Shown piece by piece: positions 20,970 to 32,959 of a stretch of DNA of 64,000 nucleotides. The stretch spans positions 104,952,066-105,016,065 of the forward strand of contig OZ018321.1 in NCBI GenBank assembly GCA_963969495.1, given 5' to 3'. The notes below the pieces were generated by a model, which was given only the letters and a program-made list of their open reading frames with translations, did not search any database and was not told the DNA's origin. The DNA is from Ceratothoa steindachneri (taxonomy: Eukaryota > Arthropoda > Malacostraca > Isopoda > Cymothoidae). The position numbers and the translations under genes were made by a program. Numbering within the stretch: position 1 is the stretch's first letter; each line of letters starts with the position of its first letter.

Positions 20970-21997
20970 TGTCGAGAATGGAGGTTCCTTGCCACCATAA
21001 GCCCAGTCAAAACCACGAGGTCAGTCCACGTGAGCGAGGAAAATAAGAACAGTCAGAAAATCAAAATGCTTCCAGCGATGAGCGAGGGGTTGGAATCTCA
21101 AACGCGCGCGTCTGTCGTCTCCCAGGGCATTATCAAGAAACCCCAGCGGGGGTACTTCCCATCTCTCAAGCGTCGTGTTTGTTCGTGGTTCGTGGAGAGA
21201 TTCTCCCGCGCTCACCCTTGGCGGAGGCAGTAACGGTTGCGGCTGGTCCGTATATATTGTTAGTCCCAATTTGACATCGACAGTATAAGCCTGCCTGCCT
21301 TTTACAACGAAACAAGTCATTCATGATCGCGCTCCCTTTTCTCTACGAGCCGAAAGTTCTAACTATACCAAAAGATCTGAGCCCGAGTCAATTGGCTCAT
21401 CCTTAGTTTTGGTACATTTCGTTTGGCACGAATACTCCCTCTAGTTAGTGTTACTATTAGAGGTTAAACTCCCCATAGTTAAAGTCTCTCGAATAACAAT
21501 CCGATCCCCCGTTTCATATATTAGGCTTCGAATCCATGCCAGGCTGAGACAAATCATCCGTGGCTATCTTGCCAGTCATCCCTGTGTGCGTATGTACAGA
21601 GGCTCGCATCGCCTCTTGCCCCCCCCCCTCTCCCGTAGAGCTCACTCCGAGTAGCTATGCTAGTTCGGTTATTGAATACATCGAGTATCCATTGCTATTA
21701 TTCTATTCAAATATATTTATTGTGTATAACTGTGTAAATATTAAAGTATATATTGTTCCTAATTTTTCATAAGCCTCATAGCCCGTAGCTTTCATTAGTT
21801 TAATATCGGTCAATTGCAGTCAATTGTTTATATGTAAATCCTTCGCACTCGTCCAGGGAAGTTGGACCCAAACTACCCCCATTTATATCCTCTTCCATCT
21901 CTGTCGTGACCGTAATTAAGTCAAGGTCACTCATTGACTATGAGCGTCCACGCATATTAGGTAGAAGTAGCGTATATGTTGGGGTCATTCTACGACA
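20970..21997 (+). repeat. 3' LTR
   Basis: 1028 bp, starting TGTCGAGAA and ending CTACGACA; the mate of 15177-16166. The 38-bp length difference from the 5' LTR comes from several small indels. Confidence 0.85.
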
Positions 21998-22060
21998 CTG
22001 AACACACAGCGAACCAGCTCGGAGCGAGTATTGAACCTTTTCTGCTAAAAGAAAGAGAAC
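21998..22060 (+). pseudogene. PLE 4, part 2 (C-terminal tail)
   Basis: It begins with the CTGAA target duplication and then reads NTQRTSSERVLNLF. This is the typical C-terminal tail of GIY-YIG PLEs, continuing the EIGR segment that ended at 15176. Removing one copy of the duplication joins the two halves in one frame. Confidence 0.7.
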
Positions 22061-23105
22061 CCTACTTTGATTCCGACCTATAAAAGACATCAAAGAACTT
22101 CCGCTACAACCCGTACCAGTTCGGGCTTATAATAAAAGCATAGTACGGAGTGGCGATAAATGTCATCGCAAAACAGCTTGCCCAAGTCAAACTGGAAAGG
22201 AATTACGTGGACATTGTGTGTCGTGATGTATCGAAGGCTTTTGATAGGATATGACAGAGTGAAATGCGGTACAAGATCCTACCCCTGGGCGAAAGTGAAA
22301 AATTAGAAAGAACTCTCTGTGACTCCGCTCAATTCAGGCCTCTCGCATGGGGGCTGTCTGTCTCCAACTCTGTACTCGACTTTCATCACAGATGTCTCGG
22401 CCCCTGCAAACCCAAACTGCCTTAACCTTCAATACTCCAATGATTTCAGCAAGATAATCAATTGTCCTTAGAGGAACGCACCTATGCAAGTTGGAATGAC
22501 AGTGGCAGAAATCGAAAGATTATTTTGGGCTCAATGGAAGATTCGAACAAATCAAGAAAAATCAAAAGTAGTCTCCATTGGCAGGAGACTGCTTTCTCAT
22601 GTCAGGTTGGGATATAGACGCTATTCCTACACCACTAAGTGCAATATAATCGGAATGATGAGTACTCTATACATGTTTATAAATCTCAGTGAGAGCAACT
22701 AGAAAAAGATCTGCAATGCCACTGTAAGATCTATGTTGCTCTACTCCGCTTCAGCCGTCTCTTGAGTCTTGAAGACGCAAAAGAGGAGACTACAAGTCAT
22801 GTAGAACAAATGCATGTACCTAATCACGGGTACACGCAGGAGAGAAAAAAGACGCCAAGAATAACTGTACAGAGAATCTGGGTTAATTCCTGTTAACAAA
22901 GTCATAGAAGATCAGACAAGGAATATGCGAGCAGAACTAGTTAATCAAGAATTGAATGACGAAATCATTCAAATGATTGTAACCAGAACAAAAGAGCTAG
23001 AATTCGTACCAGATTTCCAAGCTCCACAAACCTAGTTAGTGGCTGATGGAGATGAAGTTCCGTTCTATGCGTGGAAGAGTGTTTATTATCAAGACATGAA
23101 ATCAC
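22061..23105 (+). pseudogene. LINE J copy 2, RT fragment
   Basis: Plus-strand frames read NPYQFGL, then NVIAKQLAQVKLERNYVDIV and CRDVSKAFDRI (about 22163-22250), which is RT motif A as in J copy 1. A degraded motif B follows near 22330, then QWKIRTNQEKSKVVSIGRRL (about 22531-22590). The catalytic motif is unrecognisable (FQQDNQLS region near 22440). The distal part retains RTKELEFVPDFQ-like C-terminal residues near 22990. The copy lacks the endonuclease and ORF1 and starts right after the PLE tail. Confidence 0.65.
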
Positions 23106-23256
23106 ATTCATAAAAAAGAATTCCGAACTATGAGCAAATGACCGATTTTGACTGAAAGTTAACGATTAAGAGACATTTATATAAAAAAAGGACAAAAATT
23201 AGTAAAACGAAATTCATTCCTTGCTGCTCATCCAACAATTACCTCGCCGCCTCAAC
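23106..23256. other. Short spacer between LINE J copy 2 and mariner
   Basis: AT-rich; nothing recognised. Confidence 0.4.
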
Positions 23257-24470
23257 TACAGGTACTTCAAAAAGTTCGTGGAAAAAGTACATAACTAAAA
23301 ATCATATGAAAGTATCTTCATGTCAATTCACCTGAACGTTCTTGTACCAACGTGTTCCAAACATGAACCCTTAAATGCATGTCACAACGCGGCGCCACCA
23401 GTTGTAAGGCAGCACCCGTTCAAGCAACATGGCCTCCTCCAAATTCGAGGCCAGGACCAACATTAAATTCATGTTGAAGCTCGGGTGGGAAACAGCCAAA
23501 TCAATGACTCTCTGGAACAAGTTTGTGGTAACTATGCCCCGAAGAAATCAACAACCTACAAATGGATAAGTCGTTTCAGAAGTGGAAAAAATGAGATTGA
23601 AGATGATCCTGGCTGTGGAAGGCCATTCACCTCATTTTTGTGAAAAAATTGATGATGTTCGCGACATGATTGAAAATGATAGACGAATAACCACTGAATC
23701 AGTAGCAAACACACTCAACATCTTAGTGGGTTCTACACACGCAATTCTTGTGAAGGGTTTGGGGCTAAGCAAGCTTTCTGCTTGATGGGTTCCTAGGGTG
23801 TTGCGCCCCGATCAGCAGCAAACAAGGGAAGATCTTTCAATGAAAATTTTGAACAAGTGGGATGTGGACTCTGAAGCTTTAATGCAGAGGATTGTGACCG
23901 GGAATGAAACATGGCTCTACCAATATGATCCCGAAGACAAAATTAAACCAAAGCAGCGGCTGTCCAGGGGTTGAAGTAGGCCAATCAAGGCAATATCTAA
24001 GCGTTCAAGAGGAAAGGTCATGGCCAGTCTTCTAGGATTTAGAGGTGTTCTATGCTGGTTGACCTCCTCGAGAACAAGAAATCAATTACAACTGCTTATT
24101 AAAAGTTGTTTTGAGAAAACTGTCCAAGAAAATCTCAGAGATAAAGCCATGGGAAGCTGCATCGCGAGTCCTCTTCCACCACGACAATGCACCCGCTCAC
24201 AGCGCTCGGCAGACAAGAGCTGTGCTACGCGAATTTCGATGGGAAATCATCCGATATCCACCTTACAGCCCCGATTTAGCCACATCCGGCTTCTTTTTGT
24301 TTCAAAAACTGTAAAAATCATTGAAAAGTATTCATTTTCCCTTAGTTGAAGATATTAAAAGAGCTGCTTTGACATAGTTCTAATCGCATGACCCTCAGTT
24401 TTACACAGGTGGACTTAAAGGCTAGTATCAACGTTTGCAGAAGTGTATTGACCTAAGTACACTTTTTTGC
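23257..24470 (+). mobile_element. Mariner transposon, irritans-like, 3' end lost
   Basis: Starts with TA then CAGGTACTTCAAAAAGTTCG, a typical mariner terminal repeat. The transposase begins near 23430 (MASSKFEARTNIKFMLKLG). Pieces include IENDRRITTESVANTLNI (HTH), GLGLSKLSA and WVPRVLRPDQ, IVTGNETWLYQYDPEDK (first catalytic Asp of GDE changed to Asn, about 23896), LFHHDNAPAHSARQTRAVL (second Asp, about 24171) and PPYSPDLATSGFF (third Asp, about 24258). Multiple frameshifts and stops are present. The matching right terminal repeat is absent; PLE 3 begins soon after, so the right end may have been lost there. Confidence 0.8.
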
Positions 24471-24499
24471 CAACTGTCTACGGGAAACCAACAACTCTA

Positions 24500-25375
24500 A
24501 TACCTATATTCAGTATTTTTCGAGCCACAACGTATTAGTTAAAAGCTCCGTAGAGCATATCGCATTTGTGATCCTTGTTTCTTGCATGATGAAAACAATA
24601 CGATCATCCAAACAGTATCCCCTTTGGTTTATTAAAAATGTCATTATAAAGCAAGAACCATCTTTTACTCACCAACTAATCCTAAAGAAAATGTATGTGA
24701 AAATTATTTTATTATATTCCCATACTCGCCCCAATTGAATAATTTTTAAAAGTTGGCACGTGCAAACAACATCGATGTTACCTTTCAATACGAAAAGTGG
24801 ATCCGAAATCGTCTGTCTAAAAATAGATCCATTGATAAAGAACAGGGGTATTTAATTATATCCATTGCATATCTTCAGATCAAGTATAAATTTACGAAAG
24901 CAGCAGATTCTACAAGAAAATAAAGGAAAATAAATACGATATGTGACGTGGATCTCTTTCTTCTAGTTTGTTTTTCCACATGACAAATGAAAACCATTCA
25001 ATTGACATTGATAATGCAAAAATAATTTCTAATTTTTACAGTTATATACATAAGCCTCTAATTAAATCGGCGCTTATAAAGGAAATTCCAAACTTTAATT
25101 CTTCCGATGGCCAATTCAATACTAATCACTTGCTAGGTAAGAAATTTATACTTCCTTTACTCAAAAATACCGCTGCCCCTCCATACCCCCTCCCAAATCA
25201 TATTTCGACTTGCAACTTTGTGTGTCCGTTTTCGTTAAGCATCTATTTTGTAATTATCAGTCCAGCAGCGATTGACGATAACGGAGGTTTCTGTCGAAAC
25301 CTGGTTTCGCGAATATATTGATCCTAACACTGTGGTTTATTTTCTGCATTTACATGTAAGTTTCTGTACTTCTTT

Positions 25376-25376
<1 letters not shown>
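24500..25376 (+). pseudogene. Penelope-like element 3, degenerate
   Basis: Plus-strand frames give YRAYRICDPCFLHDENNTI (about 24555-24600), the RT-thumb motif also seen in PLE 1 (LRALRICDLCFLDGEI). LARANNIDVTFQYEKW follows near 24755. The C-terminal HSIDIDNAKIISNFYSYIHK and SALIKEIPNFNSSDGQF (about 24982-25120) matches the PLE 1 C-terminus closely (ESILIGEIPNINLSDG). The GIY and YIG motifs themselves are lost. It ends directly at a (TA)n tract, as PLE 1 does. No left inverted copy of its 3' end was found. Confidence 0.7.
25268..25310 (+). ncRNA. Degenerate hammerhead-like motif of PLE 3
   Basis: Helix I GCGA (25268-25271) pairs with TCGC (25307-25310). The core reads TTGACGA (25272-25278), where CTGANGA is expected. 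Helix II ACGGA (25281-25285) pairs with TCTGT (25290-25294). GAAA is at 25296-25299, followed by a short stem III and a GTT triplet at 25304-25306. The first core base is mutated and extra bases flank helix II, so it is probably inactive. Its position relative to the (TA)n matches PLE 1. Confidence 0.5.

Positions 25377-25461
<85 letters not shown>
25377..25461. repeat. (TA)n microsatellite at the 3' end of PLE 3
   Basis: About 85 bp of TA repeat with one ACA interruption near its right end. Confidence 0.9.
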
Positions 25462-25462
<1 letters not shown>

Positions 25463-25559
25463 TAGTTGACAACGATTATTCCCATCTTAAATTCAACTTA
25501 AAATTTGGACGAAGATCGAATACATTTAAATATAAGTACATACAGAGTAAAATAAATAA

Positions 25560-28390
25560 CCAGATGATATTACCACATGTGGTCTTCTTCAGAGGTTTCC
25601 TAGAAAGGTTCTACTGGAAGAGTTTCTGAGATAGCCAGGAGGAGGACAGGAGAGGATGAGATGGACCTTATTTTTAGATTTTTGTAAGTTGAAGCTTGGG
25701 CAATCGAGGATGATGGATATAATCTAGTTTTTGTATCCTTGCTACGATGAGTAATGTCATCACTGTAAGCGAGCAAGTGAAATTCTGGTTCTCAAGTGCC
25801 ATGTGGGTAAAACTAGTGTGTTTGTGTTTATATTGTTCTGGTTTTGTGGGGGTGGGGGAAGTTAGCAAATAAGACGGTGGGTTAAGCGGCCGGGTAGTTT
25901 CGGATATTCTTCGGGTGGAATAAGAATAGAAGGGAGTGCATAAAGTGTGAGAAGCTTCGCAATTTACCGAAGAACTGCGTATCTATTATATTTCGGTGGT
26001 CCTCGATCAGGAGAAATTTCGTTTCAGCATGGAGGTAGTGTATTGGAGTGTTTTTTGTGCATCCAGTTGCAATGTGGAGGCCAGTATTTGTATCTTGCAT
26101 TGGTGTGTATTAAATATGGTTGGGGCCTGGGCTAGGGGATAGGTAGTTCAGTGTCGTGTCGTCTAAAATTTGTGTTTGCGTGCTCTGAGGTTCTTGTGTT
26201 TGGATATAGATTTGGAGGGGATGTTTCCTCTCGGTTAAGTGAAGTCATGTGTGGGTTTAAAGTAACATCCAGAAATCTGGCTGAGGGGGATAGGTTGACG
26301 GTGGAGCAAGATGAGTAGCTGATAGCTTGATCGTTTTTGATCAGGGGTAAATTGGGTGACTCTTGACTTTTTGAGATAGGTGGACATTTTGTTTAGCATG
26401 AAACAGTTTTGGAGTTGTTGTACATGTTCAGGTTTCTTGATGCAGTTGGTACCAAGGTAGATTGGGATATAATGGATAACTCATCAGCGTAGACTTTTAG
26501 ATAGACTGCCTGGGTAGTTTGGAGAAGTATGTCTTGCAAGAAAAAGGTTGAATATAATATAGGGAGGGAATGGTACCTTGGAGGCCCCTTTAAGCTGCTT
26601 TATCCTTTTACTCTTTGTCATTTTGGGGATAACTTGGTTATGTATGTTAAAGAAAGTTTGCTATCCACTTTATGTGTTTGGTGTATTAGTTAGCGTGGCC
26701 TTTTTTGTATGAGTATGTATGTGAGAAGGTGTCAATGGCTTTGCTAATATTTATGTCAACCCTCATTGCAAACTTTTGGAGATGGTTTTGGTTTAAACCT
26801 TGTTGTTTGTTTGGCCAGTATATTTGTTGTTGGGTAGTTTTCTTTGACGTGATTTGGTTGTAAAAGAAAGCGTAATAGGTTTGATTCTGTTTAAGATTAA
26901 TTTTTCTACTGCTTTATAGATGGTTTAGAAGGGGTAGATAAGCTTGTGGAAGGTGGAGATTCAGGCTTTTATTTGGTTTAAAGATGGTTAAGATGTAAGT
27001 CTAAATTTTTCTGTAGCCAGAAGTGATTGAAAATGTGTATGAGGGTGGATATTGCTGTGGGAGCCAAGTGTTTTAGTCGTATGTTTAAGATTTGGTCTGG
27101 GCCTTCAGCTTGCAAGTGTGGAAATGATTTAATGGTGAGATCGATGTCAAGACAAAGTATGAGAGGATACGTGTGGTCTTTATGTAATTAAATTAGATTT
27201 TTAATTTTTTATATTACTGTAGCTGATGGGTAGTTGGCTGAATTTTGAGTATACGTGATGGACATGTTACATTGTTCGTCTGGGCAAGTAATTTTGTTGT
27301 CTCTGCTGACGGGAGATTCAGTGTGGCTAGTAGTTAGGGGTGTGATTTTTGTATTCTTCCCCTGAGTTGAGAGCTGTTTGTTTTGTCGTTGATTATTTGG
27401 AGGTATGATTTTTTCCGGTTATCTTGTTGTTTTGTCTAGATAATGTTGATTTACCGGTTGAAGTCATAAATTTGTCAAGTTGTTAGAGGGTGGGATTGTG
27501 TTTTGTTTGTTTATTTTTTTCTTTTATGAGGTTGTTGATTCCTGGTGAGAAATTTGGATTCAAGTGTTTCCGATGTACTGTGTGGATATATTTATTGCTT
27601 GCCAGGTGGATTGTGTTGGTGAACTGAGAGAGCGCTTGATAAAAGGAAGCGAATAACTTTTGAGTGAAGTTGGATAGAGACCTATCACTGTATGCTGTGA
27701 ATTTGGCATAAATGGCTCATTTATCTTTATAGGATGTTATTTTGTTTAACCTCGAGATAGCTTGAGTTATTTGAGATGTGATAAAGATTGGAATGCGGTC
27801 ATATTGGAGTAAGTGTAAGGTTTGCCAGGTGGTTCTTTTGTTGAAGTTAGGAGATGTTGTTTTGTCAGCTTAGACATTTTATCTTATTCCATATTTCAGT
27901 ATGCTCATCGAGTGCAGTTGTTCGATTAGCGGTTCGTCTATCTCTGAGGATAGCTAGGTGTGGATAGTGGTTTGCAATGAAGAAGAGGTAGTGAAGCTGT
28001 GAGGGTGCGCCAAGATTGGTGAAAAATCTGCTGGCAAGATTGGAAGGAGGTGCATGGGATGTGAGATGTCGATGATGTTTTTTTTGGCTTTGGGGACTTC
28101 TATGGTTACTTATTTTAGCTTTGTAGTGTGGTGTCTTTGTCGTAGAGTTGCTGTGTGCATGACATGATAGAGAAGGAGAGTTCATTTTGTATAAAAATGA
28201 GTAAGTTTTAGTGTTTTTGATGCCAATCGTGTCTTAGTGTAGTGTAGATCTAAAGTTTTTTAGGTGAATTGGATAGATAAATGGGGATTCTAGTATAGGG
28301 AAATGTGAATGTTATCTTTTGATGAATTTAATCAGCCAAGTGAGATGGTGAGCTGACTATTAGAGAAGCGTAATAGCGTGTTTTTTACAC
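25560..28390 (-). pseudogene. Degenerate non-LTR retrotransposon, EN-RT family different from J and CR1
   Basis: The minus strand is A/C-rich with scattered LINE motifs in order. From the 5' side: a possible endonuclease tail (28185-27865); LKHLAPTAISTLIHIFNHFW (about 27080-27020), an RT fingers motif following AEGPDQI; a degraded RT core; VYADELSIISQ (about 26490), the catalytic YADD with the second Asp changed to Glu; SARFLDVTLNPHMTSLNREE (about 26270-26215); and TGLHIATGCTKNTP with LHAETKFLLIEDH (about 26090-26000). The last patterns are typical of a LINE group whose thumb reads LRIATGC...HLH.ETK. No long frame survives. Confidence 0.65.
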
Positions 28391-28555
28391 AAATAAAACG
28401 ATGTCGAAAACTTTCTCACCATCATTCATTATGTTAGAATGCAAAAGACACGAAAACTTCTTCTCCTGCATTGTACGAGTACCTATCCGAAGTTCAAGTA
28501 GAAACCATATAAGTACACAAACGATAGTAAGCATCATAGATAAGTGTTATATTAC

Positions 28556-28905
28556 TCAGCAGACAAAGAATGAAATATATAGATGAAGAAAAGAAGACAA
28601 ATAAAACTGAGTGTAGGTGTAATTCACAAAAAATATAAGGCATATATTTCCCCTTGTATCCAAAACTTTCCATAACTTCGACTCTTTTCTATAAGTATTT
28701 AAGAAAATCTCTCTTCTGAATCCCTTCACTCTGTGCTCATCTAAACAGTCAAAAAGTTCGTAACGCTTGATTCGAGCATTGGCCGTTGTGAACTCTGCAA
28801 TTGCAAGATTCGCAATGTGAGAGTCAACTTCTATATGTTCCGCCCTCTCCACTTTCGCATACACATTCATCTCTCTGCGCATATAATTTATAATTGAACT
28901 ATCTC
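28556..28905 (-). CDS. Unrecognised ORF next to CT/TA microsatellite
   Basis: A 156-codon open minus-strand frame (29026-28556) starts in the (TA)n/(CT)n microsatellite. The unique part is about 115 residues from MRREMNVYAKVERAEHIEVD onward and has an ordinary mix of charged and hydrophobic residues (for example EHRVKGFRREIFLNTYRKES). No family was recognised and no start or splice context supports it. It could be a transposon remnant, an exon fragment or chance. Confidence 0.2.
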
Positions 28906-28906
28906 T

Positions 28907-28908
28907 TT

Positions 28909-29002
<94 letters not shown>
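28907..29002. repeat. Compound (CT)n-(TA)n microsatellite
   Basis: About 20 bp of CT followed by about 74 bp of TA. Confidence 0.9.
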
Positions 29003-29004
<2 letters not shown>

Positions 29005-29032
29005 TCGTATATGCGGTAAAAAACAAGAAATG

Positions 29033-29110
29033 TAGCTAACTAAACTCTTCGTAGTTTATTTAGCTACTAAGTGACTTTTTAACCGGATAATTAAAATTGC
29101 GCCAGCGCAA
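29033..29110. repeat. Two small palindromes
   Basis: GTAGCTA (from about 29033) pairs with TAGCTAC (ending about 29067) across an interior that is largely self-complementary. A few bases on, TTGCGC-CA-GCGCAA (29097-29110) is a perfect short palindrome. They may be ends of a small non-autonomous element. No flanking duplication was established. Confidence 0.4.
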
Positions 29111-29261
29111 ATAATGCTCGATTTATAAGGGTGAGCTAAATGAATTTAGTGATTTTTCCATTGCCTTCGAAAGGAGAATAACAACTAAATTAACTACTTT
29201 GTTTGCGTAGGAAAGGCTGGCATATGCGATATCCGTCCGTTTCTGTAGAAGAGCTTACATA

Positions 29262-29572
29262 TGTACACAAGATATGCGAATGTACATAGGATCTACGTAT
29301 GAACATACTCGTATATGAGGATGGACATAGGATATGCGGATGTACATAAGATATACGGATGGACATAATATATGAAGATGTACATAAGATATGCGGATAT
29401 ACATATGATATATGTACTAGCATAAGATATGCGGATGTATGTACACAGGATAGGCGGATGTACATACGATATACTGATGTACATAAAATATAAGGATGTA
29501 CATAATATATAAGGATGTATATAATTTATGTGGATATTCATAAGATATGCGGATGTTCATAAGATCTGCATC
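29262..29572. repeat. 19-bp minisatellite, about 16 copies
   Basis: The consensus CATAAGATATGCGGATGTA repeats in tandem with point changes and a few length variants. Because 19 is not a multiple of 3, all frames cycle through similar peptides, and two overlapping minus-strand frames (29465-29190 and 29541-29293) look like repetitive Tyr/Ile/Cys/Ser proteins. They are a by-product of the repeat. Confidence 0.9.
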
Positions 29573-30545
29573 TGAAATGGCAGGAAAATATACAAGAAGG
29601 AACTTATTAGTTAGAACTTATTTGTCATTTTCTGAAAATTTAATATTATGTCACCTTTGCTCTCTGACTTACTCTTGAGAATTAAAGTATGTGTGGTAGC
29701 AAGCATAGACTAAAACCAATAATTAAGAATGTTAAATTCAACTTTATTTCATTTTCTCGTAAGATGTCGCTCACATTCGTCTAACTTTCTTTCTATATAT
29801 CCATCCTACTTCCAGTAAATTTGGTTTCCATGCCAACGACCGTAGCACAGTAAATATACTCTTCTGAAATTTCCAGATCCAGATTCTGTATTTCCTGATG
29901 TGAAAAAATGGAGGAATTATATATCGGGGGAAAATGGAAAATGTAAGCAAATTTCTCTAATGAGTTGAGTATAATTATACTATATTTAAAAAAGAAGGAT
30001 TCAACAATGAAAGAGTGAAAGAAATAAAGATGTGTTAAAACGGAAGTCGTAGTAGGGATGGAAGGGTAGGGATAATCCACCACTTTGGAAGAATTATAAA
30101 AATGAAATCAAAAATCAAAAAGGTTTTCGTCAAAACAAAAAAATAATAATCTTACCCGAGTTGGGAAATAATAGAAAAAGTGAGAACGTTCTAAAAAAAT
30201 AGAAAAAAAAACAATGCGAAATTTCCGGAAAGTCCGAAGGTTGTTTTGTTACAGAAGGCTATAAATGGAAAGTCAAATATGGTTATTGAAGATGACAAGT
30301 TTGTAGAGCATAGTTGAAAGCTTTATAATGTTCTATAAATGTATACAAGTGGTATTTGTGCGAAAATTATATTAATATAAAGTAGAGCTGCCAAAGTTGG
30401 TAAGTTTGTACAAAAAATGGCACTAATTGCCTTCTATATATTTGGTGGTTTGACCACACCTTTTGTCACGTTTCATGCTTTTATTTTGCAAATCTATATT
30501 TCAGTTTATAAACATAAATTTGATTTAATTCAATATTAACTATTA
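29573..30545. other. AT-rich intergenic DNA
   Basis: Nothing recognised on either strand. Confidence 0.4.
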
Positions 30546-31650
30546 TTAGACTGGAACGAAAATGTTCCCATTGCTTTTATGCTGTTATGAATAAGAGATT
30601 TTTTTTAATATTATCTAGGACGAAAATAAACTTAAAATTTTGAGGTCTAATCTTTACTCATTTTCAAGACTATCAATCTTTTTAAGTGGATTTTAACGAC
30701 AAAAAATAGGTTAGATGAGACACATTAGATACTCCATGATCTAAAAGTTCATAAGGAACTGATAAAGTTCAAAACCGGCGAGGAATACCTTCTTTGAAGC
30801 TTCAAGTGTAAAAACAGGACCAAGATGCTTTGTTCTATTTTGTTTGTGTAATTTTTCGCTCAAAGATTCACTGCTTTCTCGGAGACCAATTTTGATCGTA
30901 AAGAACCTCTTGGAACTTAAGTTAAAGAAAATTTGAACTTACAAAATAAGACATGACAGCACACCAATAAAACTCCTAAAACATATCTAATAAGCCAATT
31001 CCATAAGCTTGGTAAAGTGTCAAAGTTGGTTTTTGAGTTCAACATAATCTCTACTCAAAGGATCATTACCTATTCAGCATCAAAGACAAGAAGTGTCTAA
31101 GAAACATTTCTGAAAAAGTTGTAACCACGGATGAAAATTGGTCCTTTATAATCATATTTAGAATAAGAAATGATGGTTACGATTCCTGAAAATCTATGGT
31201 TATTCCAAACCAAGATTATTTTTACCCACAAGAGGTAATGCTCTGAATTAGTGGGCTATAATTGATGCAATCTACCATGATGTTCTAAATCGTAATTAGA
31301 CAATGTTGATAGAAATTTTCCTCAATTGTAAGCATTGCATCAGTCATTGCGGATAAAGTGTAGTTGATTGTGCAAATGAAAGGTGAGTTACGCTTGCATG
31401 AAACGCAATACCACAAGTTGCAAGATACTCACAAGAGCAGATTCTGGCTCTAAATATGGAAGTTTGCCATATCCTTGCTACTTGTCTGACCTAACTCCCA
31501 CTGGCCAGTATAGTTTTTGGAATTATTTTGACGTTGATTAAGAAAAGACTAAAAATGGCATATATGTAGCTCTCTTTATGCTTAGAAACCTCAATAATTT
31601 TATGCTTAGGTTATAAATAGCTTGTATACGAAATGGGATTTTGTTATCGA
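30546..31650 (+). pseudogene. Mariner-like remnant (SETMAR/Hsmar-type pattern)
   Basis: It possibly begins at GACTGGAACGAAAATGTTCCC (about 30550), which resembles the GGTTGGAACGAAAGTAATGTCC-type mariner end seen at 57043. Weak transposase motifs follow: GKVSKLVFEF, TTDENWSF (about 31125, first catalytic Asp region), WWAIIDAIYHDVLNRN (about 31250, compare WWSA.G.IHYSFLN) and a PYPCYLSDLTPTGQYSFWN-like third-Asp box (about 31470-31530). All lie in different frames. No right terminal repeat was found. The family is inferred from the motif order. Confidence 0.45.
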
Positions 31651-32959
31651 AAATCAGAGTATGTTCCTTTGATTTAATGTCAATTATCTATTTATAAAAT
31701 ATAAGGTTTTTTGTCCCCTGTAAAATCGACGAGACTTAGTTTCCAACCTAGTATAGGATTTTAGAGTAAACGAATCTTAAGTCACATAAAGGAAATTCAA
31801 TAGATCGAAAATTGCATTATGCAATCTTTTTGTGATGAGAATAGTGACCAAAAAATTCCTATATATTATAAAGTTAGTATTTTAAATATGATTCCGAGGA
31901 AGCCAATTTTGGAATGAAATATAAGGTTATCTCGCAGTTTTGCGTTTTTATGAATGTTATTATATTGGGTTTATTAATTTATCATTAAAATTTTAGTCGC
32001 ATTGGAGTATCTCAGTAGCTTTGCAAAAATATTTTCAGCGATGGTCTACTTTTAGAAATCAGAGTATTAAAAGTATTTTTATCTATGATTTTATCAAAGA
32101 TGTCCAGTAAACTACCATATTTGGGGGTTTTGTTGTTGTTATTTTGGTAAAGCCTGAGGACCAAAATTGACGATATTGCACTCAGCTCAAAGTTAATATT
32201 TAGAAAACCGTAATCGCAAAATAAAAAATTTAATCACTATTAATATACCAAGCATATTTTGGAAAATCCATCTATATAAAATTTATTGAGCGGTCATTGT
32301 TACTATTATTATAATAACGGTGTAAAAGGATTTTTGCAAATAATTGCACGGTGAAGTCAAATTGTCTACATAATTTTGACCGAACTCACTTCTTCTCCCT
32401 TTTTCCCATTTGCATGTGTTTTGATTGGATAGTTTTGCGTTATGATGTTCCCAGTGGCCCTAATCGTGCCCTTTGAACATTTTGGGGAAACGTGCCCTGA
32501 TTCACAACTTTTTTATCTATCGCATGGATACGGTGCAGGGTAAGGCATTTACGTCAGATCGACATTTTCGCTGCCTAAGTAAACTAGTGTGTAATAAAAA
32601 GTGCCGCTGGCTATGTAGGCTTACTCTCTATCTCAATTTGCAGGCACATTTTCGGTTATTTATCAAAATCTGCTCTTTATTTTTTGGTGGTCGTATGAAG
32701 AAATACGACAAAATTCAGAGTTTTTATGTGATTTCAAGTTTCTTATAGTACGAGTTGATTAAAAAATCGGGTGTATAACCATCCACCAAAAAGCTGGTAT
32801 GTGGGCGAAGCCTTCCCATTGTTAGGTAGGTACAAACGGTTTGTATAGTATCACTAACCTGTAATTTAAATTTTGAAGGTTCGATCATGTTATTTTTTAA
32901 CTATTTTCGGTAATTATCAAGATCTATTCCTCACTTTGGGTGCTCATCAGGTGAAATGC
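31651..32959. other. AT-rich intergenic DNA
   Basis: No gene or repeat recognised. Confidence 0.4.

Larger units (their letters stand above)
15177..21997 (+). mobile_element. Ty3/gypsy-type LTR retrotransposon with Gmr1-like domain order
   Basis: A complete but mutated element: 5' LTR 15177-16166, leader, gag, protease, integrase, reverse transcriptase, RNase H, polypurine tract and 3' LTR 20970-21997. RT/RH and the integrase with its GPF module are of Ty3/gypsy type. However, integrase lies upstream of RT, the Ty1/copia order, as described for Gmr1-like elements. The element is about 6.8 kb. The LTRs have clearly diverged by substitutions and indels and every coding block carries stops or frameshifts, so the insertion is old. 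It interrupts PLE 4. Confidence 0.85.

Noticed and set aside
21021..21320. Minus-strand ORF in the 3' LTR, also partly open in the 5' LTR (15260-15448)
   Set aside because: It is antisense LTR sequence; conservation between the copies reflects LTR duplication, not coding.
29190..29541. Repeat-protein-like minus-strand ORFs
   Set aside because: Produced by the 19-bp minisatellite, which reads open in more than one frame.
29262..29572. Possible CRISPR-like array
   Set aside because: Units are directly tandem without unique spacers, and the context is eukaryotic.
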